This document shows, one piece after another, positions 1-8,740 of a stretch of DNA of 64,000 nt. The position numbers and the translations under genes are program-made. The stretch is from Paracoccaceae bacterium. GTDB taxonomy: Bacteria > Pseudomonadota > Alphaproteobacteria > Rhodobacterales > Rhodobacteraceae. The stretch's first letter is position 1, and every line of letters starts with the position of its first letter. Below the pieces are notes generated by a model that worked only from the letters and a program-made list of their open reading frames with translations, did not search any database and had not been told where the DNA came from. The stretch is from the NCBI GenBank assembly GCA_020832445.1, contig JAFIEO010000044.1:1-64000 (forward strand), written 5' to 3'.

Positions 1-2
1 AG

Positions 3-83
3 GTTGCGGAACTCCAGGTCCGCATCGCCGTTCTGAACGGCTACACCGCTATCGGGATCCCTGTCACAGAGGCCGTAGAATAG
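3..83 (+). CDS. C-terminal end of an unidentified protein (partial at window edge)
   Basis: An open frame enters from the left edge and ends in TAG after 26 codons, reading ...VAELQVRIAVLNGY...PVTEAVE. I do not recognise the family. The frame is the only one open through the edge that looks like protein, but 26 codons are too few to prove coding. Confidence 0.35.
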   Translation, partial: VAELQVRIAVLNGYTAIGIPVTEAVE

Positions 84-142
84 GTCTGTCCGGGGAAAGG
101 GGAACCTCGGCCATCAAATGATTTATGCAACAGAGTCGGTCT

Positions 143-298
143 ATGGCCGAAAAGAAAAGAAAGATGGAGCACTATTTTTATCACTGTGAGCGCAACCCTG
201 CTGGTTTTTGGCGGTTGAAAAGTGAGAACTTTGAAAGTGATAAGCGTGAACGCGTTCGCAAAGAAGCTGACGAGCTTTCTAACAAGTTGGATCAGTAG
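143..298 (+). CDS. small hypothetical protein, 51 aa
   Basis: The frame starts MAEKKRKMEHYFYHCERN and ends ELSNKLDQ. It is rich in charged residues, with a probable C-terminal helix. An in-frame ATG at 125 would add six residues; neither start has a strong ribosome binding site. The DNA is more AT-rich than everything downstream, which suggests acquired DNA, possibly linked to whatever gene ends at position 83. No family recognised; function unknown. Confidence 0.4.
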   Translation: MAEKKRKMEHYFYHCERNPAGFWRLKSENFESDKRERVRKEADELSNKLDQ

Positions 299-435
299 CG
301 CCGTATTCTCCTTGTATTCCATTGCGCTAAATCGAATAAGCCCGCGCTGCAAAGGAAGCGAACGGCTGTGACCCGCCCCTAAATCTACCCCGCCTGAATT
401 CATACCCGCGCCGGAAACCGCCCCGAAGGCGTGCC

Positions 436-1683
436 TCACCACAAAAGCGGAAGATAGGTGACTGCGACCAGAACAAGGATCAGCATTGACAGATAGGGCA
501 GGATTGCCCGTGTGATGCGCTCCAGCCCGATGCCTGTCACAGAGGATGCGACATACAGATTGATCGCCACCGGCGGGGTGATCATTCCGATTGCCAGCCC
601 CATCACAATGATGATCCCGAAATGCACAGGATCGATGCCAAGCTGCACTGCAAGCGGCAGCAAAATCGGGGTCAGGATAATCAGCGCCGATGCGGTTTCA
701 ATAAAGACCCCTGTCAGCAGGATCAGAACCAGCATCAATGCAAGGATCAGGTAGGTCTCGGTCGAAAAGCCCAGCACGAACCGCGCAATTGTGCCGGGAA
801 CCTGCCAGCTTGACAGCGCCCAGCTCAGCGCCGCTGACGATGCGATGACAATCATGATCACGGCTGTGGTCACGGCAGACCGGATCAGCAGGTGATACAG
901 ATCGCGCAGCGTGGTATCGCGGTAGATGAACAGCGACACCAGAATGGCATAATTCACCGCCACCACCGCAGCCTCGCTGGGTGTGAAGATGCCCGAAAAG
1001 ATACCGCCCAGAATGATGACAGGCGTTAAAAGCCCCCAGAACGCCGCGCGGAATGTGCGCCAGATTGTCGACAGGGCAAATTTTTCACCAGCAGGATAGG
1101 CACGCCGGTAGCCCTGGACCAAGGCAATCGCCATAAGCCCCAACCCCATGGCCAGACCGGGGATGAACCCGCTTAGAAACAGTTTTGAGACGGATTCCTG
1201 CGCGATCACGGCATAAATGATCATCGGAACCGATGGCGGGATGACCACGCCGATTGTGCCACTGGCCGCAATCAGGCTGGCGGCGGATGCAGGGTCATAC
1301 CCTTTGCGTGTCAGTTCGGGAACCAGTGTCGACGACACCGCCGCCGTGGTCGCCGCACCGGAACCGGAGATGGCGGCAAAGAACATGCCCGCCAGCACCG
1401 ACACCACAGACAGACCTCCGCGCACGAACCCGATCAGCGCTTCGGCAAAAGCCACCAGCCGCGCGCTGACCGCGCCGCGCGCCATCACGTCACCTGCCAG
1501 AATGAACATCGGAATCGCCACAAGCGCAAAGGAATTTATGCCCGAGAACATTTGCTGCGGCATCACCAGCAGCGGCACACCGGCTGCATACATGGCCGCC
1601 AGTGTTGCGGCCCCGATGGCAATTGCCACCGGAACGCCGATAAACAGAAACAGCACAAACAGGCCGAACAGCAGCAGGCTCAT
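436..1683 (-). CDS. dctM: TRAP transporter large permease DctM
   Basis: 415 aa, the usual DctM length, and hydrophobic throughout with about 12 membrane segments. It has DctM signatures such as the N-terminal hydrophobic LFGLFVLFLFIGVPVAIAIG and the central SGSGAATTAAVSSTLVPE stretch. This is the ion-coupled channel subunit of a tripartite ATP-independent periplasmic transporter in the inner membrane. Its ATG overlaps the dctQ stop (ATGA), so it is translationally coupled as the last gene of dctP-dctQ-dctM. The gene order and the divergent D-amino-acid-type enzymes suggest an organic or amino-acid anion as substrate; that is inference. Confidence 0.93.
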   Translation of the reverse strand: MSLLLFGLFVLFLFIGVPVAIAIGAATLAAMYAAGVPLLVMPQQMFSGINSFALVAIPMFILAGDVMARGAVSARLVAFAEALIGFVRGGLSVVSVLAGMFFAAISGSGAATTAAVSSTLVPELTRKGYDPASAASLIAASGTIGVVIPPSVPMIIYAVIAQESVSKLFLSGFIPGLAMGLGLMAIALVQGYRRAYPAGEKFALSTIWRTFRAAFWGLLTPVIILGGIFSGIFTPSEAAVVAVNYAILVSLFIYRDTTLRDLYHLLIRSAVTTAVIMIVIASSAALSWALSSWQVPGTIARFVLGFSTETYLILALMLVLILLTGVFIETASALIILTPILLPLAVQLGIDPVHFGIIIVMGLAIGMITPPVAINLYVASSVTGIGLERITRAILPYLSMLILVLVAVTYLPLLW

Positions 1684-2183
1684 TCCGGCATGCCCCCTTG
1701 CCCGTCAAATCTGTCACCGAATATCAGGCGCAACAGGTCCGACAGGCTGAACCAGCAAATCAGCGCGGCCGAAAGCGGGATCACCGCATAGATATATGTC
1801 ATCTGGATGCGTAGCGCGGGCGAGCGCTGGAAAGAACTCATGTCCATATAGGCCAGTCCCAGCCATGCCAGCGCTACTGCAAAGCCGCATGTCACCGCCA
1901 GCGCCGCAATCTGCGTTAAGTGACGTGGCGCTGATGGCATGAAATCCACCAGAAAGGTCACGGCAATATGCCGGCCCTGATGCCATGCCAGCGCAGCGCC
2001 CAGAAATGTCAGCCAGATCATAAGGAAACGCGCGACTTCTTCTGTCCAGCCCACGGCGGTGAAAAACACACGGCTGACAATTTGCAGTGTGATCACTGCA
2101 ATCAGGGCGGCCATCCCCAGTGCCACGGTGGGCTTGAGGATGGCCGCAAGGGCATTGTCGATAATGCCGGTCAGACGCAGCAT
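1680..2183 (-). CDS. dctQ: TRAP transporter small permease DctQ
   Basis: 167 aa with four predicted membrane segments and the DctQ pattern: a first helix followed by VFFTAVGWTEEVARFLMIWL, then LGAALAWHQGRHI. It partners DctM in the membrane domain. The ATG follows the dctP stop with no gap (stop at 2184-2186) and the stop overlaps the dctM start, so the three genes form one operon. Confidence 0.9.
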   Translation of the reverse strand: MLRLTGIIDNALAAILKPTVALGMAALIAVITLQIVSRVFFTAVGWTEEVARFLMIWLTFLGAALAWHQGRHIAVTFLVDFMPSAPRHLTQIAALAVTCGFAVALAWLGLAYMDMSSFQRSPALRIQMTYIYAVIPLSAALICWFSLSDLLRLIFGDRFDGQGGMPE

Positions 2184-3173
2184 TTATTCGATCGCTGCAC
2201 GAATGCGGGTCAGATAATCGCCGAACGCTTCGCCATAGCGTTCATAGACGGGCATGATGGCGTCCTGAAAGGCCACCAGATCGGCGTCATCAATGATCGA
2301 CATACCGGCTGCGCGCAGTTCTTCCAGTTGGGACAATTCCATTTCAGCATTGAACGCGCGGGCGGCAGCACCGGCTTCAATCGCGGCCTCAAGAACAACA
2401 TCCTGCACGGCTTCTGGCAGATTGTTCCATGTCGGCTGGCCCATCACCACAACCGCTGGGGCATAGGTGTGGCGCGTCATGGTCATGTGCATCTGGGTTT
2501 CATTCAGCTTGAACGAATGGATCACGCCGACCGGATTTTCCTGACCGTCAATCGTGCCTTGCTGCATGGCGGTCAGCGCTTCGGTCCACGCCATCGGGAT
2601 GGCGTTGGCGCCCAGTTCGCGGAATGTGTCGGTATAGACCGGGTTTTCCATCACGCGAATGCGCAACCCGTCAATGTCTTGCGGGCTGCGGACTTCGCGT
2701 TGGCTGTTGGTCAGGTTTCTGAACCCGCGTTCGGAATAGGCCAGCCCCTTCAGGTTGACTTCTTGCAGCCGGTCCAGAAGTTCCTGACCGATTTCGCCAT
2801 CCAGCACATCATATGCAGCTTCGGGTGACGGGAACAGGAAGGGCAGTTCAAAAACGGCCATATCTTCCAGAAAGTTGGCAACAGGGCCATTGGTGATAAC
2901 GCCCATATCGACAGAGCCGATCTGCATGCCTTCCAGCAGCGTGCGTTCGTCCCCAAGGCTGGCATTCGGAAACAGCTCTACTGTTACTTTGCCATCGGTG
3001 CGGGCCTCGACGATTTCCTTGAATTGTGTCGCCGAGACATGAAAGGCGTCTTGCTCGTTCACGACATGGGCAAGGCGCAGGTTGATCGGCTCGATATCGG
3101 CAAAATCTGCAAGGGCCGCCGTTGCGCTGACCATCGCAAATGTTGCGGCCAAGGTGATCATAGTGGGTTTCAT
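2184..3173 (-). CDS. dctP: TRAP transporter periplasmic substrate-binding protein DctP
   Basis: 329 aa from the ATG at 3173, chosen because it begins a Sec signal peptide (MKPTMITLAATFAMVSATAALA) and is preceded by GGGAGGAC at about 3179-3186; the frame stays open further upstream without such features. The mature part has the DctP fold signatures LRLAHVVNEQDAFH, FPNASLGDERTLLEGMQ and the substrate-pocket region GLRIRVMENPVYTDTFRELGA, with the conserved Arg of the R-V-M element that normally binds a carboxylate. It delivers substrate to DctQM. First gene of the operon, divergent from the DUF1611 gene. Confidence 0.92.
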   Translation of the reverse strand: MKPTMITLAATFAMVSATAALADFADIEPINLRLAHVVNEQDAFHVSATQFKEIVEARTDGKVTVELFPNASLGDERTLLEGMQIGSVDMGVITNGPVANFLEDMAVFELPFLFPSPEAAYDVLDGEIGQELLDRLQEVNLKGLAYSERGFRNLTNSQREVRSPQDIDGLRIRVMENPVYTDTFRELGANAIPMAWTEALTAMQQGTIDGQENPVGVIHSFKLNETQMHMTMTRHTYAPAVVVMGQPTWNNLPEAVQDVVLEAAIEAGAAARAFNAEMELSQLEELRAAGMSIIDDADLVAFQDAIMPVYERYGEAFGDYLTRIRAAIE

Positions 3174-3717
3174 GAGTGTCCTCCCTGTTGAAATCTTCAA
3201 GCGTGTCCGTGGTGGCAAAAGCGCGCCGCTCAGGGCGCTGGCAGTGCCTGACGATATGCGTGTTGCCCCTTATATCGCCCTGCTCCGCCCCCCTCCTCTG
3301 CGGACTTTCGCGCTTGGGCGTAGCTTTGCCTTTTTTCCGCGCGGGGATCAAGCCTGACCCGCTGTGTGTGGGGGGGCGGGTCTGATGCGGGCCCTCCTGA
3401 AGTGACTGGCGCGCGCAGTTTAATGACCTGTTCCATTGATATGACTGCCCATGAGGGTTACATCATCTTTAACAGGAGGCCCTTGCCGTGCTGGTTAAGG
3501 GGGTGACTCCATCACTTTATTTTCCTGCAAAGCGTCGACTGCGCATCTGCGCAGCGTCAGGCCTGCCGGAACAGTGTCGGACTGCGACACATGATTTTGC
3601 AGCTTTAACCCTGCCTGATCGCTTCGGATCTTTCCGGACGCGCCAGCAGTTTTTGCGTGCGCCCCGGACTGAAATACATTCAGCGAGGCGGCGCTTTCCC
3701 CGTCAAAGGATATTCCA
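3174..3717. promoter_or_regulatory. 544-bp divergent intergenic region between dctP and the DUF1611 gene
   Basis: No convincing gene here. It must hold both promoters. Two inverted repeats are visible: CTGCGC-ATCT-GCGCAG at 3539-3554 and GTGTCG-n5-CGACAC at 3574-3590. The second is a plausible operator and the first a short hairpin. A purine-rich AACAGGAGG at 3470-3478 precedes no long frame. Confidence 0.5.
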
Positions 3718-4923
3718 ATGACTGACGAAAACACCGGCCCCGCCTTCCTGAGCCTTGCCAGCAAACCCGTTTCGCGACCGCAAGCAACACAGGCATCCCT
3801 GCATGCGAATGTTGTGGAGCCGGACCTGCGCGCGTCCGGCCTGCTATGCGCGATTGTCTATTGCGAGGGGAATTTCGGGCAGGTTGACGGGAAAACGGCC
3901 AATGGTCTTGTGCGCCACTCCCAGACATTTCGCATCGCATCGGTCGTTGACAGCAGTTGCGCCGGACGCGACAGCGGCCAGGTTCTGGATGCAGTGCCAA
4001 ACGGTATTCCTGTGGTCGGTGATCTGGATACTGCGATACTGCAAGAAACCGTCATACCCGACACGTTCATCTATGGTGTGGCCCCGTCCAGTGGCAAGCT
4101 GTCGCCCAAAGATCGCGCCGTGATCCTGAAGGCCATCGGGCACGGGATGAACATTGTCAGCGGGTTGCACGAATATCTTGGGGATGATCCCGAAATAGCA
4201 CATGCGGCCAAAACCAGTCAGGTTCGTATCCGTGATATCCGCAAACCGAAGCCCGGCAAGGACATGCGCCTGTTCGATGGCAGCGTGGCGAATGTTGGCG
4301 CGCTGCGGATTGCGGTTCTGGGGACGGATTGCGCGATTGGCAAGCGGACAACCGCGACGGTTCTGACCCATGCGTTAAATGAAGCGGGCATTCGCACCAT
4401 TCTGGTAGGGACAGGCCAGACCGGCCTGATGCAGGGCGCGCGCTACGGCATCGCCATGGATGCGGTGCCCCCGCAATTCTGCTGCGGCGAACTGGAAGGC
4501 GAAGTTGTCGCGGCCTTCAACGCAGAAGCGCCGGATGTTATTGTCATCGAGGGGCAGGGCGCGCTTAGTCATCCGGCCTTTTGCACATCGGCGTTCATTC
4601 TGCGCGGCAGCCAGCCCCATGCGGTTATCCTGCAACATGCGCCCGCCCGCGCGCACCGCTGCGATTTTCCACAAATGCCCATGCCCGACCCGATTGCCGA
4701 AATCCGGCTGATCGAGGCATTTGCCCCCACCAAGGTCATCGGGCTGACGCTGAACCACGAAAATATGCCAGCCCATGACATTGACGTGGCCATAGGGTCC
4801 ATGGCGGTGGCGTCCGACCTGCCTGTAACCGACGCCCTTGCCCGGCCCGCGCGCGAGTTGTTGGGCATGGTTCTGTCTGCCTATCCTGCCCTGAACGGAT
4901 CGCGCGATCTGGCCGCACAGTGA
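3718..4923 (+). CDS. DUF1611 family protein, D-glutamate N-acetyltransferase DgcN-like
   Basis: 401 aa. DUF1611 hallmarks are visible: an N-terminal Rossmann-like part, then the P-loop-like LGTDCAIGKRTTATVL (about residues 200-215), VGTGQTGLMQGARYG and VIEGQGALSHPA. Characterised members (DgcN) N-acetylate D-glutamate as the first step of D-Glu catabolism, usually beside an enolase-superfamily racemase DgcA. Here the partner gene, overlapping by ATGA, is instead a fold-III alanine-racemase-like enzyme. The divergent TRAP transporter could import the substrate. Family assignment is firm; substrate is inferred. Confidence 0.85.
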   Translation: MTDENTGPAFLSLASKPVSRPQATQASLHANVVEPDLRASGLLCAIVYCEGNFGQVDGKTANGLVRHSQTFRIASVVDSSCAGRDSGQVLDAVPNGIPVVGDLDTAILQETVIPDTFIYGVAPSSGKLSPKDRAVILKAIGHGMNIVSGLHEYLGDDPEIAHAAKTSQVRIRDIRKPKPGKDMRLFDGSVANVGALRIAVLGTDCAIGKRTTATVLTHALNEAGIRTILVGTGQTGLMQGARYGIAMDAVPPQFCCGELEGEVVAAFNAEAPDVIVIEGQGALSHPAFCTSAFILRGSQPHAVILQHAPARAHRCDFPQMPMPDPIAEIRLIEAFAPTKVIGLTLNHENMPAHDIDVAIGSMAVASDLPVTDALARPARELLGMVLSAYPALNGSRDLAAQ

Positions 4924-6014
4924 CCGCCCCACGCATCGAGGTTGATCTGGTCAAGATCAGGCAGAATGCGCGGCAGCTTGTCGACCGCCTTGCGCAGCAC
5001 GGGATTGCGGTGACAGGCGTGACCAAGGGTGTGTGCGGTCATCCTGAAATCGCACAAGCCATGCTTGACGGCGGGGTGCAGCGTCTGGCGGATGCGCGGA
5101 TTTCCAATGTGGAACGGATGCGGGCTGCGGGAATTGACGCGCCGGTTGTCCTGATCCGCACGCCCATGCGCAGCCAGACCGACAGGGTCGTGCGGGCCTG
5201 CGGCACCAGCCTGAATACCGATGCGGATGTCGTGAGGGCGCTTGCGCAGTCTGCGGTGCGCGCGGGGGTGGTGCATCAGGTTGTTCTGATGGTCGAGATG
5301 GGCGACGGGCGCGAAGGCGTCCAGCCGGATGAACTGGCGGGTCTGGCGCGCCATGTCATGGGCCTTGATGGTGTTGTGCTGGCAGGCATCGGCGCGAATT
5401 TTGCCTGCCTGAGCGGGGGCGCCCCGCACCCGTCCGAGATGGGCAAACTTTCGGCGTTTGCCGCAGCACTTGAAGGCGATTTCGGGATCACGTTGCGGAC
5501 TATATCGGGCGGAAATTCCGCCAGCCTGCCGGGGCTTTACCGCACGGGTCTGCGCACACGGGTCAACGACCTGCGTTTGGGCGAGGCCATTTTGCTGGGC
5601 CGTGATCCGGTGACCCGCGCCCCGATAAATGGCCTGTCTACGGACGCGTTCGTTCTGGTGGCGGAAATCATTGAATCCGCCGCTGATTTGCCACAGCCGT
5701 CTGTGCTGCGGCTGCCTGTGCCCGGCGCTGGTGAAAGCAAATCCCTGCTGGCACTTGGCGATCAGGACACAGATATCAGCGGGCTTTCAATGCCGGTCGG
5801 AATGACGCGGCTGGGGTCCAGCAGTGACCACCTGCTGCTGCAAACGCGTGGTGTGGCGCTGGTGGCAGGCAGCGAAGTTTGCTTTCAGCCCGATTATTCT
5901 GCACTGATGCGCGCCATGAGTGCGCCTGATGTCGAAAAGGTCATCCTTGACGGTGCTGGCGCTGACCGGCCCGTGCGAAAACCGGATCGCCGCCCGACGC
6001 TGGCGCAGGCATAG
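4920..6014 (+). CDS. PLP-dependent alanine/ornithine racemase family enzyme
   Basis: 364 aa. It begins RIEVDLVKIRQNARQLVDRL, the N-terminal pattern of Orr/YhfX-type alanine-racemase-fold proteins, followed by the PLP-lysine motif VTGVTKGVCGHPEIA (Lys about residue 36). Later LTR-ISGGNSASLPGL and LRLGEAILLGRD fit the barrel and the C-terminal beta domain. It probably racemises an amino acid or an N-acyl amino acid. The start overlaps the DUF1611 stop (ATGA), so the two products are co-translated and likely act consecutively. Ornithine, alanine and glutamate derivatives cannot be separated from sequence. Confidence 0.82.
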   Translation: MTAPRIEVDLVKIRQNARQLVDRLAQHGIAVTGVTKGVCGHPEIAQAMLDGGVQRLADARISNVERMRAAGIDAPVVLIRTPMRSQTDRVVRACGTSLNTDADVVRALAQSAVRAGVVHQVVLMVEMGDGREGVQPDELAGLARHVMGLDGVVLAGIGANFACLSGGAPHPSEMGKLSAFAAALEGDFGITLRTISGGNSASLPGLYRTGLRTRVNDLRLGEAILLGRDPVTRAPINGLSTDAFVLVAEIIESAADLPQPSVLRLPVPGAGESKSLLALGDQDTDISGLSMPVGMTRLGSSSDHLLLQTRGVALVAGSEVCFQPDYSALMRAMSAPDVEKVILDGAGADRPVRKPDRRPTLAQA

Positions 6015-6016
6015 CG

Positions 6017-7753
6017 CTATTCCAGCAGGCCCATGCGGCGCATTTTGTTGTATAATGTCTTGCGCGATACGCCCAGATAGGCGGCTGTATCGCCCCGCCG
6101 GAAACGGTTGCGGCGCAGGGCATCCAGCAGCCAGTCTCGTTCGTTTAGCGGGTGCAGGGCAGGGTCTTCATCTGGGGTGTCGCCCGACGGGCTATGGCCA
6201 ATCGCCCCCGAAAGCGCGCCTGATCCGATTGTTTTTCCTGCGCTTTGAAGCGCTGCGCGATCAATGACCGACCGCAATTCGGGAATGTTGCCGGGCCAGC
6301 CATGCGCCAGCAACAAACGATACCCATCGGCCGAAATCTGCTGGCCGCCCCCCAGGATTGCCAGCCTGTGCCGTGCAAGCGCAGGCACATCTTCGGGGCG
6401 TTCGCGCAAGGGCGGAATTTCAATGCGGCCCGCCTGAAGGCATTGCGCCAGTTCTGGGATCAGCGCCGTTGCGCCGCCGGGGTCGGCATCGCATACCAGA
6501 ACCAGCCGTGCGGCCTGATCCGGCCCTGCATGGGGGCCGGTGTCCGGCATGGCCTGTTCCAGCCAGTCCACCAGACGGCGCTGCACGGTGTGTGGCAGAA
6601 CTTCGGCATTTTCGACGACCACGGTTGCATCGGGTTTTGCCAGCATCCCCTGACGGCGCGGCGCTTCGCCAAACAACTGCGCTTCGGGCGCGGCTTGCAG
6701 GTTTTTCGCGCGCACGGTCATCAGGGGGCCACTGCGTTCAGACAGCGGATGCAGCGCCCGCGCCAAGGCACCACGGCCAAGGCCCGGTTCGCCGCAGATC
6801 AGCGCGGGAATGCGCGTGCCCGCCAGCCGTGTGACCTGTTCCAGTACGGCCAGCACGAATTCCGACTGGCCCACGATTCCCGCGATCCGTGCCGTGCGTC
6901 CCAACTCGCGCGTTTGCGCGGTGTTGGCCTGTTTCAGCAACCCGAACGCCTTGAACGCAGACGTGCGTTCCGTCACCGAAATTTCCAGCGGCACCCGGTC
7001 CAGCGTGGAGCCGCCGACATAGCCATCGGCGCTGGCCTCGTCGCAGACGCGGAACATGTCGTCAGGGTTGATGATTGGCCCCCCTTCGACAAAGCACAGC
7101 GTCTGGGGCGCACGGCTGCGGATGGACGCGAAAATGCGCCGCGCCCGATCAGCGGCTTCTGCGATGGTGAAACTTTGCGCCACCGCTTGTACACCGCCTG
7201 CATTCCAGCCGAAATTCAGGCAGATCATATCGACCCCTGCATCTATCAGCATCGAAATCTCGGCGCGGGTTTTGGCGTAGCCAAATGTCAGCAGTCCGGC
7301 CCTGCGCGCCTGCGCCAGCATGCGGGCCTCGCGCGCAAAGCCAAGGTCGGCTTCTTCCAGCAGCTGGCGGAACCGGCCGTCAAAATGAATCGAGGACGGG
7401 AAATTCGCGATGCCCTGATACCCGACATCGCAGGTCTGCTTGACCAACTGTTCGGTGCTGGTCGACGGGTCGAAACATGACGCACCGAACAGCACCGGCA
7501 CGGAAACACGGTCAAGTATTTCACGGCGTGCAAACTGGTCGGTGAACGTGTTGGCATTGCCAAGCGGCAGCAGCGCCGCAAGCGACGCGGCCCCCATGAC
7601 CCTGTAGCGCCCCGCATTCAGCGCCAGCAGGAAATCAGCCCCGCCACGCACCGCCGCTTCCGCAGTCATGCCAACACCAATCGCCCCGCCGATCAGCAGC
7701 GTTCCACTGCCGGGCGATTTTTTGTGCAGCATCTGGTTCAGCGGGTTTTCCAT
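6017..7753 (-). CDS. PF09370 TIM-barrel sensor fused to degenerate sigma-54-type AAA+ and Fis HTH
   Basis: 578 aa. Residues about 15-270 form a PEP-hydrolase-like TIM barrel (PF09370) with LNAGRYR, GNANT, ANFPSSIHFDG, LNFGWNAGG and VEGGPII. Residues about 290-500 align with an NtrC-type AAA+ domain, but Walker A reads GEPGLGRG (Lys lost), the GAFTGA loop is absent (QLFGEAPRRQGM) and Walker B reads VVVENAE. The C-terminus is a Fis-type HTH (RGDTAAYLGVSRKTLYNKMRRMG). It probably binds DNA in response to a ligand in the barrel and cannot remodel sigma-54. It is the likely regulator of the flanking operons, one of which encodes the homologous enzyme. Confidence 0.85.
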   Translation of the reverse strand: MENPLNQMLHKKSPGSGTLLIGGAIGVGMTAEAAVRGGADFLLALNAGRYRVMGAASLAALLPLGNANTFTDQFARREILDRVSVPVLFGASCFDPSTSTEQLVKQTCDVGYQGIANFPSSIHFDGRFRQLLEEADLGFAREARMLAQARRAGLLTFGYAKTRAEISMLIDAGVDMICLNFGWNAGGVQAVAQSFTIAEAADRARRIFASIRSRAPQTLCFVEGGPIINPDDMFRVCDEASADGYVGGSTLDRVPLEISVTERTSAFKAFGLLKQANTAQTRELGRTARIAGIVGQSEFVLAVLEQVTRLAGTRIPALICGEPGLGRGALARALHPLSERSGPLMTVRAKNLQAAPEAQLFGEAPRRQGMLAKPDATVVVENAEVLPHTVQRRLVDWLEQAMPDTGPHAGPDQAARLVLVCDADPGGATALIPELAQCLQAGRIEIPPLRERPEDVPALARHRLAILGGGQQISADGYRLLLAHGWPGNIPELRSVIDRAALQSAGKTIGSGALSGAIGHSPSGDTPDEDPALHPLNERDWLLDALRRNRFRRGDTAAYLGVSRKTLYNKMRRMGLLE

Positions 7754-7892
7754 AACTTTGGCGGGTCCGGCCTTTCTGCGGGTCTGGCACTTTGATGTGC
7801 AGCATATCCATCTGGCGGCTGTGGAACAGTCGAAAGCCCCGACTGCTACGATGCATCCTTGTTGTGTGCTTGATCAAGGGTGCGCTTTTGCG

Positions 7893-8603
7893 TCAGGCAT
7901 ATCGCACCAGCCCGTCGGCCAGTGCGCGCGCGTCATCCAGTTCCGCCCCATAGCTGTCGGGGCAGAACAGGCGCAGTGGCGCAGTGCACTGCGCACGCAG
8001 CGCCGCAAGCGTATCCGCGGCGCCGCGCGCGGCAACCGCGCGGTTGCGCCAATCGGTTGACGGCAGGCCGGGATGCACAACCAGTTCGGCCGCGCCATGA
8101 TCCAGCAGCCGCTGGCCATTTTCCACTGTGGTCGCAAAGCCCGTGACCGCCAGCCCGTCATCGGCAAAGCGCGCCAGCATGCGGGCTTCGCGGCGCAGGC
8201 CAAGATCGGCGCTGTCAAACCCAAGCGCTGCCACGCCATCGATAACCTGAACCGTCGGAAAATTGGCCACCCCGGATATTCCGGCCGCGCGCAGAAGGGC
8301 CACCACATCGTGCACCCGCAAGAACGGGTCAACACATAACAACGCCGCGATGACTCCCTGTCGGGCCGTGGCTGCGCGCGCGTCCGGTTCCGCGCCGTTC
8401 AGGGCCGTGAACATTGCGCCGTTTACATCCAGCACCGGCAGCAATGCCAGCAGATCACGTTGCGCGGCAGGTAGGGCGGCCAGCCATGGTGCGAAGATAT
8501 GTGGCAGGCACGATTCGCGCCCCTGCTCAACCATTGGCAGTGCCGCGCCGACGGCAAGATCAGGCAATGCCCCCCTATGTGCTGCGTCCGAAGAGTTACC
8601 CAT
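7893..8603 (-). CDS. degenerate PF09370-like TIM-barrel protein
   Basis: 236 aa from the ATG at 8603; the frame is open upstream, but that would run into the divergent ABC operon leader. The core GISGVANFPTVQVIDGVAAL and LGLRREARMLARFADDGL match the PF09370 proteins encoded on both sides. The N-terminal GGG/NSGRYR elements and the late HGGPI motif are missing, so it has probably lost catalysis and may be a ligand-binding or accessory protein. It lies upstream of and co-directional with the barrel-AAA regulator, 139 bp away. Start choice is uncertain. Confidence 0.6.
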   Translation of the reverse strand: MGNSSDAAHRGALPDLAVGAALPMVEQGRESCLPHIFAPWLAALPAAQRDLLALLPVLDVNGAMFTALNGAEPDARAATARQGVIAALLCVDPFLRVHDVVALLRAAGISGVANFPTVQVIDGVAALGFDSADLGLRREARMLARFADDGLAVTGFATTVENGQRLLDHGAAELVVHPGLPSTDWRNRAVAARGAADTLAALRAQCTAPLRLFCPDSYGAELDDARALADGLVRYA

Positions 8604-8740
8604 TTTTACCCAATTATCCGCCAAAATGGCTGTGGCAACTTGTCCACCGGCCCTGCAAAATCCCCTGACAAGACCAATTGATCGTCGCCGCGCTGAGGGA
8701 GGAGCCACCATGGCTGCCAGCGCCAGACGAGGAGGAAAAC
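8604..8740. promoter_or_regulatory. divergent promoter region of the PF09370/ABC cluster
   Basis: 137 bp separate the minus-strand PF09370-like gene from the ABC importer operon. A spaced inverted repeat, CTTGTC (8639-8644) and GACAAG (8667-8672), could bind a dimeric regulator. No clear -24/-12 sigma-54 promoter is visible. Confidence 0.35.

Noticed and set aside
41-442. 133-codon minus-strand frame at the left edge
   Set aside because: Covers the plausible plus-strand small gene, has no recognisable motif and low-complexity translation; treated as a chance frame.
8604-8740. Sigma-54 (-24/-12) promoter for the importer operon
   Set aside because: TGGCA is present at about 8633 but the GC doublet at the required spacing is not; the regulator also lacks GAFTGA.
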